From contig SUUI01000005.1 of the NCBI GenBank assembly GCA_015062605.1, forward strand, positions 39,625 through 103,624: 64,000 nt of DNA. The letters are read 5' to 3'. The notes under the pieces were generated by a model. The model was not told the DNA's origin and did not search any database. It saw only the letters and a list, made by a program, of their open reading frames with translations. The stretch comes from Eggerthellaceae bacterium (GTDB taxonomy: Bacteria; Actinomycetota; Coriobacteriia; Coriobacteriales; Eggerthellaceae). Of this stretch, positions 52,406 to 61,924 are shown in pieces (position 1 is the stretch's first letter; every line of letters begins with the position of its first letter). The position numbers were made by a program, and so were the translations under genes.

Positions 52406-53230
52406 ATGGGACTTTTCTCAAAATTCGAAGATAAAATGGAAGACGCGTTCGACAACGCAGCAGAAAAAATGTTCGACGTACCGATATCTCCTGTTCAAAT
52501 CGCTAAAAAAGCCGAAAAGCAAATGAAGCGCGAGCGGATGGTCGGTGCGGGGAAGCAATATGCTCCCACCTTGTACACGGTCTTGGTCAACCCCGACGAT
52601 GATGAGCGCTTCTTCGGCTATTACCCGACGCTTGCCGGCGAAACCGAAACCTACCTTGCCGCAAAAGCAGCGGATGCAGGACTGATTACCGATGGAGCGC
52701 CTCTTGTCCGCTTCATCGTCGACAACGATCTGCGTCGCGGAAAATTCGAGGTCATAGCGGAAATCGTCGCCGCACCCATCGTCGAACAGCTTCGCAAGGA
52801 AGAATACGAGCGCTACGGTATTCCCCTTCCCCAGGCGAAATCCGGCGCAGCGGGACAGGCTCCCGCTCAACAAAAGCAGCCGTTATGGCAAGGCGAGCCT
52901 GCTCCGGCAGCCCCAGTTGGCAAGGCTCCCATAGATGCATCGCAAGCGCGCTTGATCGAGATGGCAACAAACCAAACGTTCCTGCTTTTGGAAGACAAGC
53001 CCTCCATTACCATCGGCCGCGACACCACGAACGACATCATCGTGAACGACATCAACGCCAGCCGTCAACATGCCGAGCTGCGCCTCGAGCCGCAGGGCTT
53101 CTGGTCGATTACCGACCTTAAGTCGACCAACGGAACCTTCGTGAACGGTTGCGAGATAAGCGCCTGCGCTCTAAGCGACGGCGACAGCATCACCATTGGA
53201 CTGAGCAACTTCGTTTTCCGCTTTGCATAA
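52406..53230 (+). CDS. fhaA: FhaA-like protein: DUF3662 + FHA
   Basis: A 274-residue protein with an N-terminal DUF3662 domain (MGLFSKFEDKMEDAF..., to about 125), a Pro/Ala/Gln linker and a C-terminal FHA domain (about 185-274): ITIGRDTTNDI, NASRQHAEL, STNGTFVNG. FhaA binds phospho-threonine on partners of PknB and, in mycobacteria, regulates the lipid II flippase and polar growth. The start at 52406 has GAGGA six bases upstream. It heads the fhaA-fhaB-pstP-SEDS/PBP-pknB unit. Confidence 0.93.
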   Translation: MGLFSKFEDKMEDAFDNAAEKMFDVPISPVQIAKKAEKQMKRERMVGAGKQYAPTLYTVLVNPDDDERFFGYYPTLAGETETYLAAKAADAGLITDGAPLVRFIVDNDLRRGKFEVIAEIVAAPIVEQLRKEEYERYGIPLPQAKSGAAGQAPAQQKQPLWQGEPAPAAPVGKAPIDASQARLIEMATNQTFLLLEDKPSITIGRDTTNDIIVNDINASRQHAELRLEPQGFWSITDLKSTNGTFVNGCEISACALSDGDSITIGLSNFVFRFA

Positions 53231-53251
53231 CGAGCACAGAACGGCAAGATA

Positions 53252-53665
53252 ATGATTGATATCGCTCTGCTAATCGGCCGCCTTTTACTCGTCGCCCTTC
53301 TCTATCTTTTCCTGTTTGCCATCATGAAAACGGGAATCGGCCTCGTTAAAGGCCAGCGCGCGAAAGAGAAGGCGTGGACAATCTCCGTTGAGCAAGGTCC
53401 CAAGGAACTGCGCGGCGTCTCCATCGGCGTCAACGGTCCAGTCATCGTCGGTCGCAGTCCCGGTGCCGACATCGTCATCGCAGCGAGCTATGTTTCTGGC
53501 CGTCACGCACGTTTCACGCTCATGGGCCAGGATTTGTTTGTGGAAGACCTTAACTCCACGAATGGCACGGCAGTCAACGGCCGCCGCATCACCAGCCCTG
53601 TCGCTCTTCGCGACCGCGATGTCGTCAACGTCGGCGACGTCTCGATTCGAGTCAGGTTCGCCTAG
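53252..53665 (+). CDS. fhaB: FhaB-like membrane FHA protein
   Basis: A 137-residue protein with one N-terminal membrane helix (about 6-26) and an FHA domain (about 60-137): VIVGRSPGADIV, VSGRHARFT, LNSTNGTAVNGRRI. The FHA core binds phosphothreonine. It is the second gene of the PknB cluster and its stop is shared with the GTG start of the phosphatase gene. Confidence 0.93.
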   Translation: MIDIALLIGRLLLVALLYLFLFAIMKTGIGLVKGQRAKEKAWTISVEQGPKELRGVSIGVNGPVIVGRSPGADIVIAASYVSGRHARFTLMGQDLFVEDLNSTNGTAVNGRRITSPVALRDRDVVNVGDVSIRVRFA

Positions 53666-54828
53666 TGGCCCAGCATATCGAAAGAACACACTCTTCCAGC
53701 AGGATCAGATTCGGAAGCTGCACGCATGTCGGTTGCGTTCGCGATCACAATGAGGACAGCTTGCTTGCTTCTGCTCCCCTGTTTGCCGTCGCAGACGGCA
53801 TGGGAGGACATGAAGGCGGCGAGATCGCTTCAGAAATCGCCATCCAAACGCTTCGTCAGCATGCACCTCGTACACCCGATGCCCAAGCACTCGGCGCAGT
53901 CATCGAGGATGCGAACATGGAGATCATCAAAGCGGCGCAAGATGGGCGCGGGCGAGAAGGCATGGGCACCACCATGACTGCAGCCATTCTCAAAGACACC
54001 CGGCTCGTCATCGCACAAGTAGGGGACTCGCGTGCATACCTTCTCAGCCAGGGAACGCTCCATAAGCTCACACGCGATCACAGCCTGATGGCCGACATGA
54101 TCGATTCGGGACAAATCACACCCGAGGAGGCGCGCATCCACCCCAATCGATCGGTCATCACGCGAGCACTTGGCAGCAGTCTGTATACGCAGCCGGACCT
54201 ATACGAGCTGAACGTGCAAGACAACGATCGGTTGCTATTATGCTCCGATGGCTTGTCGAGCGTTGTTGAGCGATCCGCTATAGAACGGACGCTCACCCGC
54301 TACGATGACCCGCAGATATGTGCTGAGCAGCTTATCCAAGAGGCGCTCGATGCGGGAGGCCCCGACAATATCACCGCCATCGTCATAGACATCGGTTCGG
54401 ACTCCTCGCATCATGATCGTGCCCAAAAAAAGTCGCGGCGTACGGCGATCATCGTGTTCCTCGCCTTTATCCTCGTGCTTGCAGGAGCAGGGTTTGGCGT
54501 ATACGCATGGATCGACAACTCCGCATACCTCGCAGACAACGAAGGCAAGGTTGCCATTTACAAGGGCGTGAACGGAGAGTTGTTCGGATATAGATTCGAC
54601 CATCTCGAACGCGTCACAACCATAAACACGCACGATCTCGCCCCCGGCGTTGCCGCACGCCTCTCCGGCGAAGGCATCAAGGTCAACGGCCTCGATGCAG
54701 CTGAGAACCTGGTAGCGACTTACGAGAAAGAGATAGAGAACAAGAAGAACAACGTTGTCAGCTCGGGAGCTCAATCCTCCTCGGATAGTGCGAGCGGCGC
54801 GTCTTCCGTCACCGAGGATGCCTCATGA
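53665..54828 (+). CDS. pstP: PP2C-type Ser/Thr phosphatase PstP
   Basis: A 387-residue phosphatase. Residues 15-250 are the PP2C domain: RDHNEDS, VADGMGGHEGGEIAS (metal-binding Asp), GTTMTAAIL, QVGDSRAYL, TRDHSLM, CSDGLSS, GGPDNIT. One membrane helix (about 262-285) follows and the C-terminal 100 residues lie outside, ending in a Ser-rich tail. It reverses PknB phosphorylation. The start is GTG overlapping the fhaB stop; the last four bases overlap the SEDS-PBP start. Confidence 0.95.
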   Translation: MAQHIERTHSSSRIRFGSCTHVGCVRDHNEDSLLASAPLFAVADGMGGHEGGEIASEIAIQTLRQHAPRTPDAQALGAVIEDANMEIIKAAQDGRGREGMGTTMTAAILKDTRLVIAQVGDSRAYLLSQGTLHKLTRDHSLMADMIDSGQITPEEARIHPNRSVITRALGSSLYTQPDLYELNVQDNDRLLLCSDGLSSVVERSAIERTLTRYDDPQICAEQLIQEALDAGGPDNITAIVIDIGSDSSHHDRAQKKSRRTAIIVFLAFILVLAGAGFGVYAWIDNSAYLADNEGKVAIYKGVNGELFGYRFDHLERVTTINTHDLAPGVAARLSGEGIKVNGLDAAENLVATYEKEIENKKNNVVSSGAQSSSDSASGASSVTEDAS

Positions 54829-57587
54829 CACGCCGCACGCAGGAACTGCTGCTGCTTTGCGCGGCGGCCCCTATCGTCATCCTCATGTTCGTCATGCTCG
54901 CAATAACACAAGGCAGCGAACTTGGCATCCGCACGTTCGCTGTCCCTGTGGGCATATTCGCGGCCTTCATATTGGCTCATGTTTCAATTCGCTATCTCGC
55001 ACCTGGAGCTGACCCCGCGATCCTTCCAATCGCCTTTGCATTGTCGGGAATAGGCATTGCCTTCATCACGCGTCTTGCACCCGAGCTAGCGGCACGTCAG
55101 GTGCTTTGGTTCTTCGTCAGCGTCGTCTGCATGATCATCGTTCTTGCCGTCGTGCGCAATCTGGATAAACTCGCGTCATATAAATACACCCTCATGCTCG
55201 TCGGTCTCGTGCTTTTGCTTGCGCCGATGATCCCGTTCCTCGGTCAGGAGATCTACGGAAGCCGTATTTGGATCTCGATCGGCCCTGCCTCGTTCCAACC
55301 AGGCGAGGTGGCGAAGATAGCCATTGTCCTTTTCTTAGCCTCGTATCTATCGCAAAACCGCGAGATGCTTTCGGTGTTCACATGGAAGGTCGGCCCCTTT
55401 CGCCTTCCTGACATCCGCACACTGCTCCCCTTGCTCGTCATGTGGGGCATTTCCATGGTCATCGTCATCTTCGAGAAAGACCTCGGAAGCGCGCTGGTCT
55501 TCTTCCTCGTGTTCTTGTCCATGCTATACATCGCTTCGGGAAAGAACTCGTATCTGCTCATCGCGTTTGTTCTGGCGACCATCGCGGCAATCGTTCTGTA
55601 TTCTTCGTTCTCGCATGTACAGGTGCGCGTGCAGACATGGCTCGACCCCTTTGAAGACCCCACGGGTACCGGCTATCAGCTCGTACAAGCGCTTTACAGC
55701 ATGGCCGATGGAGGCCTTGTCGGCGTCGGCATCGGAAAAGGGCTCTCGACGCTCATCCCTGTCGTTGAAAGCGACTTCATCTTCGCTGCCATCGCTGAGG
55801 AGATGGGTTTACTGGGCGGCGGTGCCGTTCTGCTTTTGTATCTATGCTTCGCTATCAGGGGTTATGTCACTGCTTCCCGTGCTCGCACCGATGTTAGCTC
55901 GCTTGCTGCAGCCGGCCTGACAACGACAATCGTCTTGCAGGCATTCATCATCGTAGGAGGCGTAACGAAGCTCATTCCCCTCACTGGCCTGACGCTTCCT
56001 TTCGTAAGCCAGGGCGGTTCATCGCTTCTTGCCGGTTTCATCTCGCTCGCTCTGCTCTTACGCATCGGCGACCAAGCAACCGGCATTGAGACTGAGATGC
56101 GCGTCGTCGATGCCTCCGCGCACCCGAACAGCGTGCTCGGGCGCATTTCGCTCGGCAAGCGCCTGACCCGCACCATGATCGTGTTCTCGCTGCTGTTCGC
56201 TGCCTTGGTTGCCAACCTGACCTACATCATGATCATCCGCGCAGACTACTACCAGAACCTTCCAGGAAACAATCACACGCTGATTCATGAGCAGGAAAAC
56301 GAGCGCGGCACTATCTCGACTTACGACGGCGTAGTGCTCGCACGCAGCGTTATGACCGATTCGGGCATCTATGTTAGGGAGTACCCTTCGGGTGATCTGG
56401 CGAGCCACGTAGTTGGATATGCATCCATGCAGTACGGCACGAGCGGTATAGAAAACGCCTACAACGATGTGCTGAAGGGCAAGGCAAGCTTCGCCAGCTG
56501 GGATGACGCAATCGACTCCCTGAGCGGTTCGGGCACTTCCGGAAACGACGTTACGCTCACCATCAACTCCACTATCCAACAAGCAGCCCAGGATGCCTTA
56601 GAGGGTCGCACGGGCGCGTGCATCGTGCTCGACCCGAACACCGGTGCCACGCTTGCCCTAGCAAGCGGACCAACGTATAACGCAGCGGATGCAACGGATA
56701 TCCTCGAGAAAAGCACCCAAGAAACCGGTTCTGCCGATTCCTCTTTATTCAACCGCGCCACACAGGCTCTCTACGCGCCTGGTTCGACCTTTAAGATCGT
56801 CACGCTTGCGATTGCCTTGGAAAACGACATCGCGGCCGAAGACACGATGTTCGACTCGCCCGGTTCTATGGATATCGGCGGAGCGGAGGTTTCTAACTTC
56901 GATTACGTCGGTTATGGCGCGATAACCCTCGCTGAAGCTACCGAGGTCTCATCCAACACCGTATACGGACAGCTGGGTGTTGAAATCGGCCACGAGCTAC
57001 TTGTGAAGGGCGCAGAGAAATTCCTGTTCGGCGCCGATGTCGAATACGATCTGCCTCTTGTGACCTCGCTTATGCCCAGGGCGAGCGAGATGACGCAATG
57101 GGAGACCGCATGGGCGGCGGCAGGCATGCCCGTCGGATCGCACCCGAGCCCGGCAGGTCCGCAGGTGACGGTTCTCGAGATGGCGCTCATCGGATGCGCC
57201 GTTTCCAATAACGGCACCATCATGACGCCCTATCTGGTCGACAGCGTCAGCAACAGCAACGGCGAGCCAAGCTACACAGCGCAAAGCACCGTGCTCACGC
57301 AAGCGATGAGCAGCCAGACGGCGAACCGCGTGAAAGAGGTTCTCCGCGGAGTCGTCGAACGAGGAACGGGCTATGCTGCGCAAATCGACGGTGCTGACGT
57401 ATTCGGCAAGACCGGTACTGCGGAAAAGGACGATGGCAATGAAAACGTCTGGTTCGTGGGAACCGCGAGCGTTGACGGCCATAGCATCACGATTGCCATC
57501 GTCATTGAGGATGGAGAAAGCGGAGAGGCTGCCGAAAAGGCAGAAAAAGTATTAAGAACGGCACTTGAGGTGCAAGGATTGCTCTAA
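54825..57587 (+). CDS. Single-chain SEDS glycosyltransferase-PBP transpeptidase (RodA::PbpA fusion)
   Basis: A 920-residue natural fusion. Residues 1-430 are a SEDS polymerase of RodA/FtsW type with about ten membrane helices; QEIYGSRIWI, FEKDLGSALVF and the WLDPFEDPTGTGYQ loop (272-285, catalytic-type Asp) are intact. Residues 440-920 are a class B PBP: membrane helix (450-472), then ERGTISTYDG and the penicilloyl-serine motifs STFK (654-657), SSN (709-711) and KTG (862-864). SEDS and class B PBP normally form a complex of separate chains; here they are joined. It sits between pstP and pknB, in the actinobacterial rodA-pbpA position. Confidence 0.93.
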   Translation: MTRRTQELLLLCAAAPIVILMFVMLAITQGSELGIRTFAVPVGIFAAFILAHVSIRYLAPGADPAILPIAFALSGIGIAFITRLAPELAARQVLWFFVSVVCMIIVLAVVRNLDKLASYKYTLMLVGLVLLLAPMIPFLGQEIYGSRIWISIGPASFQPGEVAKIAIVLFLASYLSQNREMLSVFTWKVGPFRLPDIRTLLPLLVMWGISMVIVIFEKDLGSALVFFLVFLSMLYIASGKNSYLLIAFVLATIAAIVLYSSFSHVQVRVQTWLDPFEDPTGTGYQLVQALYSMADGGLVGVGIGKGLSTLIPVVESDFIFAAIAEEMGLLGGGAVLLLYLCFAIRGYVTASRARTDVSSLAAAGLTTTIVLQAFIIVGGVTKLIPLTGLTLPFVSQGGSSLLAGFISLALLLRIGDQATGIETEMRVVDASAHPNSVLGRISLGKRLTRTMIVFSLLFAALVANLTYIMIIRADYYQNLPGNNHTLIHEQENERGTISTYDGVVLARSVMTDSGIYVREYPSGDLASHVVGYASMQYGTSGIENAYNDVLKGKASFASWDDAIDSLSGSGTSGNDVTLTINSTIQQAAQDALEGRTGACIVLDPNTGATLALASGPTYNAADATDILEKSTQETGSADSSLFNRATQALYAPGSTFKIVTLAIALENDIAAEDTMFDSPGSMDIGGAEVSNFDYVGYGAITLAEATEVSSNTVYGQLGVEIGHELLVKGAEKFLFGADVEYDLPLVTSLMPRASEMTQWETAWAAAGMPVGSHPSPAGPQVTVLEMALIGCAVSNNGTIMTPYLVDSVSNSNGEPSYTAQSTVLTQAMSSQTANRVKEVLRGVVERGTGYAAQIDGADVFGKTGTAEKDDGNENVWFVGTASVDGHSITIAIVIEDGESGEAAEKAEKVLRTALEVQGLL

Positions 57588-57653
57588 AAGGAGTATCCTG
57601 TAAAATGTATGCGCGCCATGCGCGTGGTACAACATGGTGTATAAGGAGAGAGC

Positions 57654-59477
57654 GTGAACGATTCAATGATCGGCAAGTTGATTGCCAGTCGCTATCAGAT
57701 AACCGAAAGGCTCGGCATCGGCGGAATGGCCGAAGTCTTCAAGGCTCAGGATATCGTTTTGGGTCGCACCGTCGCTCTCAAGATCATGCTTCCCCAATAC
57801 GCCGCCGATCCCGAATTCACGCAGCGCTTCCGTCAAGAGGCTGCGTCCGCTGCCAACTTGCAGAATCCCTACATCGTCAACATCTATGATTGGGGCCAAG
57901 ATGACGGTACGTATTTCATCGTCATGGAATATGTCCGCGGCAGCGACCTGAAGGAATGCATCAAGCAGCGTGGAGCCATCAACCAACGCAAGGTCGCAGA
58001 AATCGGCATGCAGGTTTGCCAGGCTCTCACCGCAGCGCATCACCTCGATATCGTGCATCGGGACATCAAGCCGCAAAACATCATGATCCAGCCAGATGGC
58101 AATGTGAAGGTCATGGATTTCGGCATCGCACGTGCCAAGAACTCCGTCAAGACGCAAACGTCTTCTGTTTTGGGAACGGCTCACTATATCTCGCCTGAGC
58201 AAGCGCAGGGCAAAGAGCTCACCTTCACAAGCGATATCTATTCGCTCGGCATCGTCATGTATGAGGCCGCGACCGGAACATTGCCCTTCGATGGTCCTGA
58301 TGCCGTGAGCGTCGCCCTCAAGCAAGTCAACGAGCAGCCGCAGCCTTTGCGTCAACGCAAGGCCGATATCGATCCTGCTTTCGAGGCGATCGTCTTAAAG
58401 GCCATCAGCAAGGACCCTCGCAATCGCTTCGAGACCGCAAGCGACATGCGCACAGCGCTCAACGACTATCTGATGGGACGCCAAGTTCGCGGATTAGGCT
58501 CGTTCAGCACTGCAGCAACATCCGTCATCTCGACTGTCGGCCCTGACGGAGGAGCCGTCAGCACTCTTGATAAAACGGCGGTTATGACGAATGGATTCAT
58601 CAACGGAAACGGAACCGTCAGGCAAACCACCGGTTCGCAAGAGCGCATCTTCAAGGGTACTCAGCAAACCGAAGAGCCTAAGAAAAACCGCAAGAAGGTG
58701 TTCGCCATAGCCGCGATAGTCATTGCCGCCATCGCGATCGCATTCGCCTTGATCTTCGTGATAGGCAACTCTCGCGAGGAGACCTTCCCCGTTCCCAATG
58801 TTACTGGCAAAACATATGAGGAAGCCGTCGTCGTCTTGCAAGACGCCGGTTTCTCCGTCGGCAAGACCACCAAAGACAACAGCGAGACCATCGCAGAAGG
58901 ATATGTCATCAGCCAAGATCCTTCTGGAAACAGCAACGCTCCGAAGAGCAAGAAAATCAATCTCGTTGTCTCAATGGGCCCCGGAAAGGTCGAGGTGCCC
59001 GATTTGACCAACATGACCGCAACGGAAGCGCAGGCCGCTCTCGAGAAGGTCGGTTTGAAGGCGAAAGCTGGCGAAGCGAAATATTCTTCCGAGGTGAAGG
59101 TGAATCACATCATAAGCCAGAGCCCCGAAGCGAAGGCCACCGTAGAAAAGGGTTCTGAAGTCACATACGTGCTGTCCCTTGGCGAGGAGAACATCGAGAT
59201 TCCCTACGTGGTCGGCATGGGCGAAGATGCAGCATGGAATTCACTACAAGGCGCTGGCTTCTCAGTTCATTCGACGACCGAATACAGCTCAAGTGTTGAG
59301 AAGGGCGTCGTTATCAGCCAATATCCTACTGGAAGCGCCGTAAAAGGAAGCAGTGTAAGCATCGTCGTGAGCAATGGGCCTGAGCCGTCACCCGAGCCAG
59401 AGCCTACGCCGACGCCAGAGCCCGAGCCAGGACCCGACCCCACACCGGGCCCCACTCCGCAGCCTGAGAACTCCTAA
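57654..59477 (+). CDS. pknB: Ser/Thr protein kinase PknB with PASTA repeats
   Basis: A 607-residue kinase: glycine loop GIGGMAEVFK, catalytic Lys43 in VALKIM, HRD at 135-137, DFG at 155-157 and activation-loop threonines. A linker leads to one membrane helix (about 345-370), then three PASTA repeats (about 376-575) that sense peptidoglycan fragments or lipid II, and a Pro/Glu-rich tail. GTG at 57654 has AAGGAG five bases upstream; ATG at 57666 is an alternative. It phosphorylates FHA partners and envelope proteins and is reversed by PstP. Confidence 0.95.
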   Translation: MNDSMIGKLIASRYQITERLGIGGMAEVFKAQDIVLGRTVALKIMLPQYAADPEFTQRFRQEAASAANLQNPYIVNIYDWGQDDGTYFIVMEYVRGSDLKECIKQRGAINQRKVAEIGMQVCQALTAAHHLDIVHRDIKPQNIMIQPDGNVKVMDFGIARAKNSVKTQTSSVLGTAHYISPEQAQGKELTFTSDIYSLGIVMYEAATGTLPFDGPDAVSVALKQVNEQPQPLRQRKADIDPAFEAIVLKAISKDPRNRFETASDMRTALNDYLMGRQVRGLGSFSTAATSVISTVGPDGGAVSTLDKTAVMTNGFINGNGTVRQTTGSQERIFKGTQQTEEPKKNRKKVFAIAAIVIAAIAIAFALIFVIGNSREETFPVPNVTGKTYEEAVVVLQDAGFSVGKTTKDNSETIAEGYVISQDPSGNSNAPKSKKINLVVSMGPGKVEVPDLTNMTATEAQAALEKVGLKAKAGEAKYSSEVKVNHIISQSPEAKATVEKGSEVTYVLSLGEENIEIPYVVGMGEDAAWNSLQGAGFSVHSTTEYSSSVEKGVVISQYPTGSAVKGSSVSIVVSNGPEPSPEPEPTPTPEPEPGPDPTPGPTPQPENS

Positions 59478-59544
59478 GGCCTCGCCGGCAAATAGCATGC
59501 ATGATACCGCACGAAGTGCGCTACAATATGCGCATTGCGCATGC

Positions 59545-59620
59545 GCCCCTGTAGCTCAGCGGATAGAGCGTCGGTTTCCTAAACCGTGCGTCGGAGGTTC
59601 GAGTCCTCTCAGGGGCGCCA
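59545..59620 (+). tRNA. tRNA-Arg (anticodon CCT)
   Basis: 76 bases, acceptor GCCCCTG/CAGGGGC, anticodon loop TTCCTAA (CCT), T-arm GAGGTTCGAGTCCTC, encoded CCA. A TACAAT lies 18 bases upstream. Confidence 0.94.
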
Positions 59621-59644
59621 TCTTTTTTTATGCAGCATAAAAGC

Positions 59645-59681
59645 AAGGAGCACAACCCTGTTGCGAGTTGTGCTCCTTTTT
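59645..59681. terminator. Terminator between tRNA-Arg and ubiX
   Basis: AAGGAGCACAA/TTGTGCTCCTT stem with a 12-base loop and a T-run on the plus strand; it also sits 22 bases past the convergent ubiX stop. Confidence 0.75.
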
Positions 59682-59702
59682 CGTTTCACTGTTTTTTTCG
59701 TG

Positions 59703-60269
59703 CTACTGCCCGTCTCCTGTCCATGGCTTGAATGGCGCATAGTCCAGTCCGAACTGCGAAAGAATCTTCCCGATAATATGATCGACTTGATCTTCCGTCG
59801 TCGGATAATCGCTGTAGAACGTGAGCATTGGCGGGATGATGACGCATCCGTTATCGGCAGCCTGATACAGATTGCGGATATGAGATTTGGAAAGCGGCAT
59901 CTCACGCGGAACCAGCACGACCTTCCTACCTTCTTTCAGACATACGTCCGCCGCCCGTGTCAAAAGGTTGTCACCATAGCTGTTCGCAATCGAAGAAAGG
60001 CTCTTCATGCTGCACGGAATCACAATCATGCCGTCTGTTTTGTACGAGCCGCTCGAGATACACGCTGCCAGATCCTTGTCATCGAACGTACGGTCGGCAA
60101 GCCGTTCGTATTCTTCGAACGCCCCAGCATTCTCGCTGCGTATCGTTGTCTTCGCACCTTCGCTGATGACAAGATAGGTCTCGACATCATCAAACGCCTT
60201 CAAGGCCTCCAAAAGGCGCAGCCCCATGCATGCCCCGGTCGCCCCGCTTATGCCTACGATAAGACGCAT
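59703..60269 (-). CDS. ubiX: Flavin prenyltransferase UbiX
   Basis: A 188-residue flavoprotein with VGISGATGACMGLRLLEAL, CSMKSLSSIANSYGDNLLTRAADV and VLVPREMPLSKSHIRNL. It prenylates FMN with dimethylallyl phosphate to make the prenyl-FMN cofactor for UbiD decarboxylases. It follows the ubiD-type gene by 23 bases on the same strand. No ubiquinone or menaquinone pathway genes are next to it. Confidence 0.95.
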   Translation of the reverse strand: MRLIVGISGATGACMGLRLLEALKAFDDVETYLVISEGAKTTIRSENAGAFEEYERLADRTFDDKDLAACISSGSYKTDGMIVIPCSMKSLSSIANSYGDNLLTRAADVCLKEGRKVVLVPREMPLSKSHIRNLYQAADNGCVIIPPMLTFYSDYPTTEDQVDHIIGKILSQFGLDYAPFKPWTGDGQ

Positions 60270-60292
60270 GAACGTTTCTCCTTAGCTTCGAT

Positions 60293-61747
60293 TTAGAAGA
60301 TTCCCATGTCACCGAACTTCTCGCGGACACGTGCCTCAAGCTCTTCGGACGGCCACACAACTGGCGGGAAGTCTCCCCTGATGACGCGATCATATGGAAT
60401 CGTCGCACGAATGATTGCACGGCTTGACTCGATGACGCCCGTCTTCTTCACCTCAGGACGCAACGCGGGATCAAGCGGCGTCGTCGTCGTGCAGCGGATG
60501 ATATCGATATCCTCTATCGGGTTGACGCGCGTGCACAAAGCCCAATTCACTTGGTCGGCATCGGTCGGGTCGATATCGTCATCGACGACGATGCTCCATT
60601 TGTTCAGGATGTTGCCTGCATAGCTGAACGCCGCAGCGCATGCTGCTTGGCTTGCATGACCGGGCAGGCATTGCTTGATCGACGTTACCAGCCACATACG
60701 TCCGCCGCCGGTTTCGCTATCCCACACGCATTGCACGCCGGGGACTCCCGCTTTCTTGAGCGCAACCATAACCGCCGCACTGCGCGTAACGGCCTGAGAA
60801 TAGCTGAAGTCATGCGGTGGCTTGCAGGGCGGGCAGCCCAAAAGGACGGGGTCGTTGCGATAATAGAGCGCCTCGACTTCCATGTAATACTCGTTTTCGG
60901 TTTCGCCGCGGCCATAGTAGCCCGTGAACTCGCCGAAGGGACCTTCCTTCTGGCGCCTGTCGGGATACACATAGCCCTCAAGGACGATTTCGCTTTCGGC
61001 TGGGAACGGCAGACCGGTGATCTTGCCCTTCACCATAGGAACCTTCGTGTTCATAAGCGACCCGACAACCGCGAACTCGCTGACATCCTCGTCCACATCC
61101 GTCGAACCAAGCATGAAGAACGCAGGATGTGCGCCCATAACCATGATCGTCGGGCATCCCTCACCGCGAGCCCAGTACTTGTTGCGAATGGTGTGGCCAT
61201 GATGGCCTGGGCCTATGAAATTGCCGACTTCGCGTTTATTCATCTTCATGACGCGATAGCAGCCGGCATTCGTATGTCCATTTTCAGGATCGACGTGCAC
61301 CTGGAAGATACCAGTCCCGATGTATGGACCTCCGTCCATCTCATGCCATGTAGGCACGGGAAGGATATCGAGGTCGACATCATCGCCGAATACCTGGTTC
61401 TCGAAAATCGGGCCGTCTTCGACGATCTCGTAATCGAATTCGCTCAGGCGCTTTTCGGCCTCTTCAAGCTTGCCTGCCATCGCGCGGACAAGCTCCTTGT
61501 TGCTGTATTCGCCCTCAAGACCGACAGTCAACGCCATGCTTTTGCTTGCGGAAAGAGCACCGGTCAAGACGCGGAAGCCCGACTCGTATCCCTCGAAATT
61601 ATCGAAAAGGAGCGCAGGTCCGTAGGCGTGCCTTGTTAGGTCGGAAATGCAGCCTACCTCATACATCGGGTCTGCCCCATCGACGCGCTTGAGTTCTCCC
61701 GCCTGATCCATTTTGTCTAACCATGCGCGCAAGTCGTAAACGCTCAT
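60293..61747 (-). CDS. UbiD-family prenyl-FMN-dependent decarboxylase
   Basis: A 484-residue UbiD protein: N-terminal DLRAWLDKMDQAGELKRV, the metal/prFMN-binding RMWLVTSIK-proximal region and the active-site KEGPFGEFTGYYG containing the catalytic Glu pair, with R nearby. The family carries out reversible (de)carboxylation of aromatic, unsaturated or heteroaromatic acids, so the pair may process phenolic acids, protocatechuate/gallate-like compounds or a quinone precursor. It is linked only to ubiX. The substrate is unknown. Confidence 0.9.
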   Translation of the reverse strand: MSVYDLRAWLDKMDQAGELKRVDGADPMYEVGCISDLTRHAYGPALLFDNFEGYESGFRVLTGALSASKSMALTVGLEGEYSNKELVRAMAGKLEEAEKRLSEFDYEIVEDGPIFENQVFGDDVDLDILPVPTWHEMDGGPYIGTGIFQVHVDPENGHTNAGCYRVMKMNKREVGNFIGPGHHGHTIRNKYWARGEGCPTIMVMGAHPAFFMLGSTDVDEDVSEFAVVGSLMNTKVPMVKGKITGLPFPAESEIVLEGYVYPDRRQKEGPFGEFTGYYGRGETENEYYMEVEALYYRNDPVLLGCPPCKPPHDFSYSQAVTRSAAVMVALKKAGVPGVQCVWDSETGGGRMWLVTSIKQCLPGHASQAACAAAFSYAGNILNKWSIVVDDDIDPTDADQVNWALCTRVNPIEDIDIIRCTTTTPLDPALRPEVKKTGVIESSRAIIRATIPYDRVIRGDFPPVVWPSEELEARVREKFGDMGIF

Positions 61748-61862
61748 CCTGACGCTCCTCCCGTGTTTTTCAACTCGAAACGATATCTGTTATCTATTAC
61801 CAAAGAACACTGTTTCATATTACCTGTTTTCCTGCGTTGCGGCTATTCGAATAATAATAAGA

Positions 61863-61884
61863 ACGACCGCGATAACGCGGTCGT
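61863..61884 (-). terminator. Terminator of the cysteine-synthase gene
   Basis: ACGACCGCG/CGCGGTCGT stem with an ATAA loop, followed on the minus strand by TCTTATTATTATTC. Confidence 0.75.
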
Positions 61885-61924
61885 ACCATAGAATCGAATC
61901 AATAGCTTGAGCAGGCTGCTTGCC

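Noticed and set aside
60551..61639. 362-residue plus-strand frame opposite the UbiD-type gene
   Set aside because: No ribosome binding site or motif; antisense shadow of a well-supported gene.
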